Assembly: GCF_025972045.1 (NCBI RefSeq)
Contig: NZ_JAPDHX010000001.1
Coordinates: 538,238 to 602,237 of the forward strand
Direction: 5' to 3'
DNA: 64,000 nucleotides
Origin: Micropruina sonneratiae
GTDB lineage: Bacteria; Actinomycetota; Actinomycetes; Propionibacteriales; Propionibacteriaceae
This document shows, piece after piece, positions 35,127-42,917 of this stretch. Position 1 is the first letter of the stretch. Every line of letters begins with the position of its first letter. The translations under genes and the position numbers were made by a program. Under the pieces are notes generated by a model. It did not search any database. It saw only the letters and a list, made by a program, of their open reading frames with translations, and was not told the origin of the DNA.

Positions 35127-36166
35127 GCGGACCTTTGGTGCTGGGGATCGAATCGTCCTGCGACGAGACCGGCGTGGGCATCGTCCGCGGGCACGAACTG
35201 CTCGCCAACGAGGTCGCGTCGTCGGTCGAGCAGCACGTCCGCTACGGCGGGGTGGTGCCCGAGATCGCGTCCCGCGCCCACCTGGAGGCGCTCCGGCCGG
35301 CATTGGAGCGCGCGCTGGCCACCGCCGACGTCGACCTGAGCGAGCTGGACGGCATCGCCGTGACCGCCGGTCCGGGCCTGATGGGGGCGCTGGTGGTCGG
35401 GTTGGCGGCCGCGAAGGCGCTGGCGGTCGCGCTCGACAAGCCGCTGTACGGGCTGAACCACCTGGTCGGCCACGTCGCGGTCGACCTGCTCGACCACGGC
35501 CCGCTGCCGCAGCCGTGCGGGGCGCTGCTGGTCTCCGGCGGGCACACGTCACTGCTGCTGGTCAACGACATCACCGGCGACATCACCGAGGTCGGCTCGA
35601 CCATCGACGACGCCGCCGGGGAGGCCTACGACAAGGTGGCGCGGGTGCTCGGACTGGCCTACCCGGGCGGCCCGGTGATCGACCGGGCGGCCGCCGGCGG
35701 CGACCCCGCCGCGATCCGGTTCCCGCGCGGGCTGACCGCAGGCAAGGACCTGGTCAAGCATCGCTTCGACTACTCGTTCTCGGGTCTGAAGACGGCCGTG
35801 TCGCGCTGGGTGGAGACCCGGCAGCGCGACGGCGAGGAGGTGCCGCTGGCCGACGTGGCAGCCTCCTTCCAGGAGGCGGTGTGCGACGTCCTGACCGCCA
35901 AGGCGGTGGACGCGTGCACCCACTTCGGCGTCTCCGACCTGCTGATCGGCGGTGGGGTGGCGGCGAACTCGCGGCTGCGGTCGCTGCTCGAGCAGCGCAC
36001 CGCCGAGGCAGGCATCGCGTTGCGGCGTCCGCGGCCCGGATTGTGCACCGACAACGGCGCGATGATCGCCGTGCTCGGCGCCGAGGTGATCGGCCGGGGG
36101 CTGCGGCCCTCCGCGCTCGACATCGGCGCCGACTCGGGACTGCCGGTCTCGACGGTGCTGGTCTGA
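35123..36166 (+). CDS. tsaD: tRNA N6-threonylcarbamoyladenosine transferase TsaD
   Basis: A 347-residue catalytic subunit. [14 protein letters not shown], the metal motif [11 protein letters not shown] (HxxxH), [13 protein letters not shown] and [10 protein letters not shown] are the hallmarks. ATG 35123 overlaps the rimI stop (ATGA). It transfers the threonylcarbamoyl group to A37 of tRNA. Confidence 0.97.
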   Translation: MSGPLVLGIESSCDETGVGIVRGHELLANEVASSVEQHVRYGGVVPEIASRAHLEALRPALERALATADVDLSELDGIAVTAGPGLMGALVVGLAAAKALAVALDKPLYGLNHLVGHVAVDLLDHGPLPQPCGALLVSGGHTSLLLVNDITGDITEVGSTIDDAAGEAYDKVARVLGLAYPGGPVIDRAAAGGDPAAIRFPRGLTAGKDLVKHRFDYSFSGLKTAVSRWVETRQRDGEEVPLADVAASFQEAVCDVLTAKAVDACTHFGVSDLLIGGGVAANSRLRSLLEQRTAEAGIALRRPRPGLCTDNGAMIAVLGAEVIGRGLRPSALDIGADSGLPVSTVLV

Positions 36167-36660
36167 TGCCGTACCGACCCATCATCGGGGTGCTCGGCTA
36201 CGTGCTGGACGCCACCGGCGAGCGGGTGCTGATGGTGCTGCGCAGCCGCGACGGCGATGTCCACCAGGGCAAGTACAACGGCCTGGGCGGCAAGCTCGAG
36301 GCCGACGAGGACGTCGTCACCTGCCTGCACCGCGAGCTGATGGAGGAGGCCGGGATCACTGTCACCGCGCAGCGGCTGCGCGGCACCATCTCCTGGCCCG
36401 GCTTCGGCGCCGAGGGCGAGGACTGGTTCGGCTTCGTGTTCGTGGTGGACGCCTACACCGGCGAGGTGCCGCGGCGCAACGACGACGGCCCGCTGGACTG
36501 GGTGGAGCGCGACCGGCTGCTCGGCGCCGGCGAGCCGCTGCCGATGTGGCCCGGCGACCGGCACTTCCTGCCGCTGGTGTTCGACGACGACCCGCGTCCG
36601 TTCCACGGCGTGATGCCGTACACCGACGGCGAGCCGACGGGGTGGAGCTACCGGCGCTGA
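36166..36660 (+). CDS. NUDIX hydrolase, 8-oxo-dGTP diphosphatase-like
   Basis: A 164-residue NUDIX protein. The nudix box GKLEADEDVVTCLHRELMEEAGI is complete. The region GTISWPGFGAEGEDWFGFVF and the C-terminal FHGVMPYTDGEPTGW resemble MutT/MTH1-type 8-oxo-dGTP diphosphatases. ATG 36166 shares one base with the tsaD stop (TGATG), so it is the last gene of the t6A operon. Confidence 0.85.
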   Translation: MPYRPIIGVLGYVLDATGERVLMVLRSRDGDVHQGKYNGLGGKLEADEDVVTCLHRELMEEAGITVTAQRLRGTISWPGFGAEGEDWFGFVFVVDAYTGEVPRRNDDGPLDWVERDRLLGAGEPLPMWPGDRHFLPLVFDDDPRPFHGVMPYTDGEPTGWSYRR

Positions 36661-36661
36661 G

Positions 36662-37573
36662 TCACCGCGGCCGCGCGTCCGGCGACCCGCCGTTCGTCCC
36701 GGCGCGCCCCGCATCCGCCGCCACCGCGGCGATCAGTTCCGGCCCGACCCGGCAGCAGCCGCCGCGCCCGGACACCCCGCTCCAGTCGATCCCGTGCAGC
36801 GACGCCGGCCCCCGCCAGTCGCGCGCGGCGGCGTCCCACACCTCGCCGCTGTTGGGGTAGAACACGACCGGACGCCGCCCGCCGACCGCGGCGACCACGG
36901 CCGCGGCGTCGGCCGGGTCGCAGCAGTTGGCGCCCAGGGCGACCACGGCGTCCGACCCGGCGGCCAGGGCGTACGCCTCGGCGGCCGGCTCGCCGAGCCT
37001 GGTGTGTGCGCCGACAGTCGTCAGAGACAACCAGGCCGGGACGCCGAGTGCATCCAGTTCGAGGGCCAGGGCCTCCACCTCGGCCAGGCAGGGGATCGTC
37101 TCGCAGGCCAGCACGTCGGCGCCGGCTTCGGCCAGCACCGCCAGCCGCGGACGGTGCCAGGCACGCAGTTGCCGAACGCTCAGGCCGTAGTCCCCGCGGT
37201 ATTCGGAGCCGTCGGCGAGACTCGCGCCATAGGGGCCGACCGACGCCGCGACCCAGCGCTGCCCGCCGGCCGCCTCGGCGGCCTCACGCGCCAGCCGGAC
37301 GCTGCGGCGCAGCGCCCGCATGCTGTCGCCGGCGTCGAGGCCGGCCGCGGCGAAGCCCGACTCGCTGACCTGGTAGGACGCCGTCGTCGCCACCTCGGCG
37401 CCGGCGACGAAGAAGTCGGCGTGCGCGGCCCGCACCTCATCGGGGTCCTCGAGCAACAGCCGGGCCGACCACAGCGAGTCGCTCAGGTCGTGGCCGCGGG
37501 CCTCGAGCCGGGTGGCGAGGCCACCGTCCAGCACCACGACGCGGTCGGCGAGGGCGGCCGGCAGGGTGGTCAC
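36662..37573 (-). CDS. mmuM: Homocysteine S-methyltransferase
   Basis: A 303-residue zinc methyltransferase moving a methyl group from S-methylmethionine or SAM to homocysteine. VVLDGGLATRLEARGHDL, the zinc cysteine in LGANCCDP and the Cys pair in SGRGGCCRVGP are present. GTG 37573 was chosen because TACCAT (37580-37585) lies 6 nt upstream as a leaderless -10 box and because upstream in-frame codons encode an unrelated glpD fragment. It is convergent with the nudix gene; the stops are 1 bp apart. Confidence 0.88.
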   Translation of the reverse strand: MTTLPAALADRVVVLDGGLATRLEARGHDLSDSLWSARLLLEDPDEVRAAHADFFVAGAEVATTASYQVSESGFAAAGLDAGDSMRALRRSVRLAREAAEAAGGQRWVAASVGPYGASLADGSEYRGDYGLSVRQLRAWHRPRLAVLAEAGADVLACETIPCLAEVEALALELDALGVPAWLSLTTVGAHTRLGEPAAEAYALAAGSDAVVALGANCCDPADAAAVVAAVGGRRPVVFYPNSGEVWDAAARDWRGPASLHGIDWSGVSGRGGCCRVGPELIAAVAADAGRAGTNGGSPDARPR

Positions 37574-37750
37574 CGGATCATGGTAGTTGTCGTCGGGAGA
37601 TCGGGTGAACACGGCCGTGTTCAGCGGGAAGTCGCTCTTTCGCAGCACGATGTGCACGCCCTTGGTCGGCCGGAGACGCCCCGCGGGGGTGTCCGTCTCG
37701 AGGGCTCGGGTGCGTTCGGTCCACGGCCCGGTGGCATTCAGGATCTGCCG
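37574..37750 (-). pseudogene. Relic of glycerol-3-phosphate dehydrogenase (glpD) in frame with mmuM
   Basis: The codons directly upstream of mmuM read RQILNATGPWTERTRAL, then LRPTKGVHIVLRKSDFPLN and a short tail. This matches the internal NATGPW and TKGVHIV region of GlpD/GlpO flavin dehydrogenases, about 60 of some 550 residues, without either end. It joins mmuM without a stop, and the mmuM promoter box lies in its last codons. I read it as a deletion remnant. It could be mis-taken for an N-terminal extension of MmuM. Confidence 0.6.
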
Positions 37751-37861
37751 GATGTCAGGCGATCGGCGGGTTTTCCTTCGGGCGGCCCAGGGGCACGCCG
37801 AGGCGTCAGCCGGGCAGCCTCCGAACTGCGCGGCGAAGGGGTTCGAGCCGGGCGGACCGGC

Positions 37862-38197
37862 TCAGCGCAGGTCGGTCTCCGGGTTCGGCGCGGGCTCGGC
37901 CGGCCGGGTCGCCGTGGTGTCGGACGGCCTGCCCGAGGGACGGTCGGGACCCGCCGGCAACTCCGACTTCGGCTTGCGCGGAAGCCCCAGCGCGTACCCC
38001 GCGAGCAGGCCGGCCAGCAGGGCCAGCGAGGCGCCGCCGATCATCAGGCCGAGCGGGTTGGCGAACTCGCGACTGCGGATGGCGTCCAGGGCGAGGAACT
38101 GGCGCCAGACCTCGAACCCGCCGTAGGAGAGGACGCCGATCGCGCCGACCAGGGCGAGCGCACCGACGATCAGCAGGATGCGGGCAGGTAGCTTCAT
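37862..38197 (-). CDS. Small two-helix membrane protein
   Basis: A 111-residue protein with hydrophobic helices at about 6-28 and 48-70 and a 40-residue Pro/Ala/Asp-rich tail. TAGGAT (38204-38209) lies 6 nt before ATG 38197, indicating a leaderless transcript. I do not recognise a family. It is divergent from the methyltransferase gene at 38249, the two leaderless promoters lying back to back. Confidence 0.7.
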   Translation of the reverse strand: MKLPARILLIVGALALVGAIGVLSYGGFEVWRQFLALDAIRSREFANPLGLMIGGASLALLAGLLAGYALGLPRKPKSELPAGPDRPSGRPSDTTATRPAEPAPNPETDLR

Positions 38198-38248
38198 GAC
38201 GGCATCCTAGGTCGACGCGGCGCGCCCGGTGCGGGTAGAACCCTGGGT

Positions 38249-39481
38249 ATGGACGCAGACGATGCCCGCTGGCTGGTCGGGCCGGACGGCGCTGCCGAGC
38301 TCGCTCGCGCCGCAGCCGAGGCCGACCCGCGCTCGCTCGCCGCAGCCGAGCGGCTGCGTCGACGGCTGCCACCGTCGCGGGCGGCGGTGGTGACGGCCCA
38401 GGTGGCGCTGCGTCGCCGGGCCCGGGTCAAGTTCGGGGCGCGTGCCGAGACGCTGTTCTTCACCCCCGACGGGCTCGAGCAGGCAACTCGGCCCGCGGTA
38501 GCCGCGTGGCGTGCCCGTCGGCTGACCGAGGCCGGGGTCACCCGCGTGATCGATCTGGGTTGCGGGATCGGCGCCGACGCCCTCGGCATGCTAGACGAGG
38601 GACTCGACGTGGAGGCGATCGATGCCGACGAGGCCACCGCGGTACTGGCCTCGGCGAATCTGGGCAGGCAGGTGACGGTGGGCGACGGCGTCCGGCTGCT
38701 CGGGCCGGCCCGGGCCGACACGGCCGTGTTCTGCGACCCGGCCCGGCGCACCGGTTCCGGCCGCAGCTGGCGGGTCGAGGATCTGAGCCCGCCCTGGTCG
38801 TTCGTCCAGCAGGTGTTGGCCGACCACCTCGCCTGCGTGAAGCTCGGGCCGGGCCTGCCGCACACCCTCATCCCGGACGCCGTCGCGGCCACCTGGGTGA
38901 GCGAGCGTGGCGACCTGGTCGAACTGTCGCTGTGGTCGGGACCGTGGCCGGCCGAGCGGCGGGCCGTGCTGCTTCCCGGTGGGCAGGAGCTGCGCGACCG
39001 GGCCGTCGCCGGCGACATGGGTCCCGGCGGCGTCCCAGAGCCCGGAACGGTGGTGTACGAACCCGATCCGGCGGTGATCCGGGCGGGGCTGGTCGACGTC
39101 CTCGCCGACGATCTCGGCGCGCGCCGGGTGCAGCCGGGCCTGGCCTACCTGACCGCCCCGTCCGCGGTCGCGACAGCGTTCGCGACCGCCTTCGAGGTGC
39201 TGGAGGTGCTGGACGCGGGCGAGCGGACGCTGCGCGCCTGGGTGAGGGCGAACGGGGTGGGCGCCCTGGAGATCAAGAAGCGCGGCCTGGACGTCGACCC
39301 GGCCGCCCTGCGACGCCGGCTGAGGCCCCGCGGGCCGAACACCGCCACGCTGGTGCTCACACCGACCACGAGGGGGGCCCGCACGCTGGTGGTGCGGCGA
39401 TTGCCCGGCGGGGGAGGGATCCCGGGTCGGGCTCGGGATGACGAGGTGCCGGAAGGGGATCCCGGGTCGAGCCCGCGATGA
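38249..39481 (+). CDS. Class I SAM methyltransferase with C-terminal THUMP-like domain
   Basis: A 410-residue protein. SAM motif I is RVIDLGCGIGADALG (about 98-112) and the acidic post-motif FCDPARRTGSGR; the C-terminal part (LRAWVRANGVGALEIKKRGL) is the THUMP-like domain of actinobacterial proteins annotated this way, presumably acting on RNA. The last ~25 residues (GGGGIPGRARDDEVPEGDPG) are encoded by two copies of a 27-bp repeat and are probably not part of the fold. TAGAAC at 38236-38241 lies 7 nt before ATG 38249. Confidence 0.85.
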   Translation: MDADDARWLVGPDGAAELARAAAEADPRSLAAAERLRRRLPPSRAAVVTAQVALRRRARVKFGARAETLFFTPDGLEQATRPAVAAWRARRLTEAGVTRVIDLGCGIGADALGMLDEGLDVEAIDADEATAVLASANLGRQVTVGDGVRLLGPARADTAVFCDPARRTGSGRSWRVEDLSPPWSFVQQVLADHLACVKLGPGLPHTLIPDAVAATWVSERGDLVELSLWSGPWPAERRAVLLPGGQELRDRAVAGDMGPGGVPEPGTVVYEPDPAVIRAGLVDVLADDLGARRVQPGLAYLTAPSAVATAFATAFEVLEVLDAGERTLRAWVRANGVGALEIKKRGLDVDPAALRRRLRPRGPNTATLVLTPTTRGARTLVVRRLPGGGGIPGRARDDEVPEGDPGSSPR

Positions 39482-39483
39482 CG
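39417..39483. repeat. Two direct copies of a 27-bp REP-like repeat
   Basis: Positions 39417-39443 and 39457-39483 match at 24 of 27 bases (core GGATCCCGGGTCG, then GATGACG), separated by 13 bp. Each copy is itself partly palindromic (ATCCCGGGTCG with CTCGGGAT). The second copy supplies the stop codon of the methyltransferase gene. The type resembles widespread intergenic REP-like repeats. No further copy was noticed in the window. Confidence 0.8.
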
Positions 39484-39490
39484 GACGGAC

Positions 39491-40207
39491 TCAGCCGATG
39501 GCGAAGGTCTCGCCCCGCCGCGCGTAGTCGAGCGACTCGGCGTCCAGGTACGCCTCGGCGGCCAGCACCCGGGGCGCGAGTTCGCGTTGCAGGGTCTGCG
39601 ACCGGAACAGCAGCCCGATGCTCACCTCGTGGTCGGGCCGGAACACCACCTCGACCGGATCGTGGCGCCGCACCACGCCGGGTGTCACCACCGACAGGTA
39701 CGCGCCGGGCCGGGCCGCCCGGGTGAACGTCTTCAACCAGCCGCGCTCGGCGATCCAGGCGCGGAAGGTGTTGCACGGAATCCGCGGGCAGGTGACCTGC
39801 AGCACGACGGCGTCCGGACCCGAACCGATCCGCCACCGCTCACCGATCAGCGCGCCGGTCACGTCCACGCCGAGGGTCGTCAGGTTCTCGCCGAACGCGC
39901 CCGACGCGAAGTCGCGGCCCACCTCGGCCCCCAGGGCGTCCAGGTCTTCGCGGGCGCAGGCGTAGACCGCCTGCACGTCGCCGCCGTGATGCCGGCCGTC
40001 ACCGATGTAGTCGCCGGCCAGCCCGCTGCGCGAGCCAGGCCCGAGGCCGCGGGTCACGTCGCGCGGCCCCGGCGCCGCCACCGCCGCAGCGTCGACGGGC
40101 CGCTTGTCGATGCCGGTGGTGTTGGCCGGCTTGCCCCGGTCGACGGCGGACCGGCCCAGGTTCACCGACAGCACGCTGCCCCCCGCCACGGCGCCGTCCG
40201 TCGTCAC
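39491..40207 (-). CDS. MOSC domain protein, YiiM-like
   Basis: A 238-residue MOSC protein. DVQAVYACAREDLDALG, GAFGENLTTLGVDVTGALIGERW and the conserved cysteine in VTCPRIPCNTFRAWI identify the domain, which transfers or binds sulphur near molybdenum cofactor; YiiM-type proteins reduce N-hydroxylated substrates. GTG 40207 overlaps the stop of the GH13 gene (GTGA), so the two are co-transcribed though no functional link is evident. Confidence 0.87.
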   Translation of the reverse strand: MTTDGAVAGGSVLSVNLGRSAVDRGKPANTTGIDKRPVDAAAVAAPGPRDVTRGLGPGSRSGLAGDYIGDGRHHGGDVQAVYACAREDLDALGAEVGRDFASGAFGENLTTLGVDVTGALIGERWRIGSGPDAVVLQVTCPRIPCNTFRAWIAERGWLKTFTRAARPGAYLSVVTPGVVRRHDPVEVVFRPDHEVSIGLLFRSQTLQRELAPRVLAAEAYLDAESLDYARRGETFAIG

Positions 40208-41508
40208 GACGCCTCGCGCGGGATGTACGCGACGTCGTGCTCGGTGCGGTCCCGGACGGCGATCGCCCAGCCGTGCGGGGGCAGTTCCGACCCGGGTTGC
40301 CCGCCGGTGAGCAGCACCTCGCCGGCGGGCAGCGGACGAGGCTCGTCGGAGATGTTCAACCCCAGCTCGATCACCTGCTCGGGTCCGGCGACCATCACCA
40401 CCGCGGACTCGTTGGCGAGGTCGCGGGTGGTCACCACGCCGTCCACCAGCCAGGAGAACCGGCGGCGCAGGGCGATCAGCCGCTGGTACAGCTCGAAGGT
40501 GTCGGCGCCGAACGGCAGCAGGCCGTCCGGGGTCTGCGGGAACGGTGGCCGGACGGCGTCGTCGCCGCCGTACTGGTCGAGCTTCACCCCGGTGAACCGC
40601 TGCTCGTCACCGGCGTAGATCGACGGCACCCCGGGCAGCATGGTCAGCAGTACCGCGGCGTGCTCGATGTGGCGCCGGTCGGTCAGTTTCGAGCTGATCC
40701 GAGTGACGTCGTGGTTGGAGATGAAGATCTGTGGCCGGAAGTGCTCGCAGTAGCCGCGGTGTCGCTGCAGCGTCCAGTCCAGGCTCCACAGGTTGACGTC
40801 GTTCATCGACTGCCAGATGGCGTGCCACAGCTCGTACTGGGTGACCGAATCGAGGCCGGACTCGGCCACGAACTCGTCCTTGTCACCGTGGATCACCTCG
40901 CCGAGCAGCCAGCAGTCCGGGTAGGCGGCCTTCACCCGCTCGACGATCGGACGCCAGGCCGCCGCGCCCGGCGCGTAGGCGGCGTCCAGTCGCCAGCCGT
41001 CGACGCCCCGGCCCAGCCAGTGGCACATGATGTCGACGACGAAGTCCTGCACCGCCGGGTTGGCGAAGTTCAGCTCGACCAGCGGTTCGTGGCCCTCGAA
41101 CACCCGCGGGTAGCCGTCGACCCAGCGCAGCCAGTCACCCTCGGGGGTGCCCTCGCCGGCGGCCAGCGCCGCCTGCACCCTCGGATGCTCGCGGCCGAGA
41201 TGGTTGAACACACCGTCCAGCAGGACGCGGATGCCGCGCTCCTTGGCCTTCCACATGAGTTCGTCGAAGTCGCCGTCGTCGCCGAGCCGCGGATCGATCC
41301 GGTAGTGGTCGAGGGTGTCGTAGCCATGGCTGGCGGAGGCGAAGACGGGGTTCATCAACATGCCGTTGCAGCCCAGCGCGAGCAGGTAGTCGAGCCAGTT
41401 GGTGAGTTGGCCGAGCCGGTGCCGCACCTCGCGGACGGCGCTGTCCTCGGCGTTGACGAAGCCCAACGGGTAGCAGTGCCACCAGATGACGTGCGCGGTC
41501 CAGTCCAT
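40204..41508 (-). CDS. GH13 alpha-amylase family glycosidase
   Basis: A 434-residue TIM-barrel enzyme without a signal peptide. GH13 motifs: I DGVFNHLG, II DGWRLDAAYAP (nucleophile Asp), III LLGEVIHGD (acid/base Glu), IV FISNHDVTRI. A short C-terminal beta domain follows. AGGAG lies just before ATG 41508; TAGACT further up is a likely -10 box. Probably acts on intracellular alpha-glucans or maltodextrins; exact specificity is unclear. Confidence 0.88.
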   Translation of the reverse strand: MDWTAHVIWWHCYPLGFVNAEDSAVREVRHRLGQLTNWLDYLLALGCNGMLMNPVFASASHGYDTLDHYRIDPRLGDDGDFDELMWKAKERGIRVLLDGVFNHLGREHPRVQAALAAGEGTPEGDWLRWVDGYPRVFEGHEPLVELNFANPAVQDFVVDIMCHWLGRGVDGWRLDAAYAPGAAAWRPIVERVKAAYPDCWLLGEVIHGDKDEFVAESGLDSVTQYELWHAIWQSMNDVNLWSLDWTLQRHRGYCEHFRPQIFISNHDVTRISSKLTDRRHIEHAAVLLTMLPGVPSIYAGDEQRFTGVKLDQYGGDDAVRPPFPQTPDGLLPFGADTFELYQRLIALRRRFSWLVDGVVTTRDLANESAVVMVAGPEQVIELGLNISDEPRPLPAGEVLLTGGQPGSELPPHGWAIAVRDRTEHDVAYIPREAS

Positions 41509-41556
41509 CCATCTCCTAGGGTCCACAGGAGTCTATCGAGCCCGACGCCGGGCGGC

Positions 41557-41649
41557 TCAACCCCAGTCCCGGAACACGACCCGGCCGACCGCCACGTCGG
41601 CGTAGAACACCCTCGGGATCAGGCGGGTGAAGCGTCCGCTTATCGCCAT
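41557..41649 (-). pseudogene. 30-codon remnant resembling the start of a VOC protein
   Basis: An ATG overlapping the end of the VOC gene opens a 30-codon frame reading FTRLIPRVFYADVAVGRVVF and stopping soon after. This resembles the first beta strand of VOC/glyoxalase proteins (pattern LIPRVFYADVAAGRDFF). It may be the 5' stump of a second VOC gene lost by deletion. Very short, so uncertain. Confidence 0.35.
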
Positions 41650-42002
41650 TCCACCAGTCCCACCAGGTTGCCGTCGGGATCACGGACGAACGCATGCCAC
41701 TCGTCGGTGCCGGCCGGGCCGAGGGTGTCGTCGGCGTGACTGAAGATGACGTGTGGTGGCGTGTGCACCTCGATGCCGGCCGTCTGCAGCCTGGTCAGTT
41801 CGGCGTCGAGGTCGGTCACCCGCAGGTAGATCGTGGCCGGTGGGGCGCCGGCCTCTAGCAGGAGCCGGACGCCGTCCAGGCCGAAGAACAACAGCCCCGG
41901 CGGGTCGAAGCGCGCGGTCGGTTCCTGACCCAGGAGCAGGCTGTAGAAGGCGGCCGCGCGGTCGAGGTCTGCGGCGCGCTGGGCCACCTGAACGAGAGTC
42001 AT
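41640..42002 (-). CDS. VOC (glyoxalase/bleomycin-resistance) family protein
   Basis: A 120-residue single VOC domain: QVAQRAADLDRAAAFYSLLLG, then IYLRVTDLDAELTRLQTAG, ending WHAFVRDPDGNLVGLVEW. Metal ligands typical of glyoxalase I (His/Glu) are visible near the C-terminus (WHAF, VEW). ATG 42002 is chosen on family alignment; GTG 42008 is possible. Substrate unknown. Confidence 0.85.
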   Translation of the reverse strand: MTLVQVAQRAADLDRAAAFYSLLLGQEPTARFDPPGLLFFGLDGVRLLLEAGAPPATIYLRVTDLDAELTRLQTAGIEVHTPPHVIFSHADDTLGPAGTDEWHAFVRDPDGNLVGLVEWR

Positions 42003-42088
42003 GGTCACATTCTGCGCCTTGTTCCAGCCGTGTTCCATTGGTCGGGCCCCACTGCCGCCGAGGGGTGCGGCCCTGACAGCATGGAGTC

Positions 42089-42883
42089 ATGCAGCGCTCC
42101 GTCACCGCCCAGATCACCGGCACCCTGACCGCCCCGACCGATGTCGTGTTGGCGATCGCCGTCGCCGACGGCCCGGCCCGCACCGAGACCCTGGGCGTCA
42201 CCGTCGACGGGGTGTCCGTGCAGGGCACCGAGATCGCGGCACCGCACGGCGGGCGGCTGCACCTGTTCAGCGGGCTGCTGCCGGGCGCCTTCGCCGTCGA
42301 CTACGTCGCCACCGTCGACGGCATCGCCGACATCGAGCCGCCGACCGACGTCGACCGCATCGTCTACACCCGGCCGAGCCGCTACTGCGACTCCGACAAG
42401 CTGATGCCGGTCGCCCAGGCCGAGTTCGCCGGCCTCACCGGCAAGGAGTTGCTCGACTCGGTCTCGAGTTGGGTCGGCTCGCAGCTGTCGTACGTGTCGG
42501 GGTCGTCGAAGCCGATCGACGGCGCGGTCGACACCTACCTGTCCCGGCAGGGCGTCTGCCGCGACTACGCCCACCTGGTGATCGCCCTGTTGCGCGGACT
42601 GGGCGTCCCGGCCAGGCTGGCCGCCGTCTACGCGCCGGGGCTCGACCCGATGGACTTCCACGCCGTCGCGGAGGCCTACGTCGACGGCGCGTGGTGGGTG
42701 GTGGACGCGACCACGCTGGCTCCGCGGCCCAGCCTGCTGCGGATCGCGACCGGCCGGGACGCCGCCGACACCGCCTTCCTCAGCACCCTGACCGGCTCGT
42801 TGCAGCTGGATTCGATCGTGGTCGGCGCCACCGTCGACCAACTGCCGACCGACGACCTCACCCTGCTCACGGCCCTGCGCTGA
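42089..42883 (+). CDS. Transglutaminase-like domain protein
   Basis: A 264-residue protein of the transglutaminase/protease superfamily with Cys in [18 protein letters not shown], His in [10 protein letters not shown] and Asp in [11 protein letters not shown], the full catalytic triad. The N-terminal ~90 residues form a beta-rich domain seen in bacterial transglutaminase N-domains. No signal peptide. A weak leaderless box CAGCAT (42077-42082) precedes ATG 42089. Probably a peptidase; substrate unknown. Confidence 0.85.
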   Translation: MQRSVTAQITGTLTAPTDVVLAIAVADGPARTETLGVTVDGVSVQGTEIAAPHGGRLHLFSGLLPGAFAVDYVATVDGIADIEPPTDVDRIVYTRPSRYCDSDKLMPVAQAEFAGLTGKELLDSVSSWVGSQLSYVSGSSKPIDGAVDTYLSRQGVCRDYAHLVIALLRGLGVPARLAAVYAPGLDPMDFHAVAEAYVDGAWWVVDATTLAPRPSLLRIATGRDAADTAFLSTLTGSLQLDSIVVGATVDQLPTDDLTLLTALR

Positions 42884-42917
42884 CGACCTCCGCACCCCCG
42901 GCACTACATTGGCGCCC

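Noticed and set aside
39417..39483. CRISPR-like direct repeats
   Set aside because: Only two copies, a 13-bp gap, no cas genes, and the repeat is REP-like.
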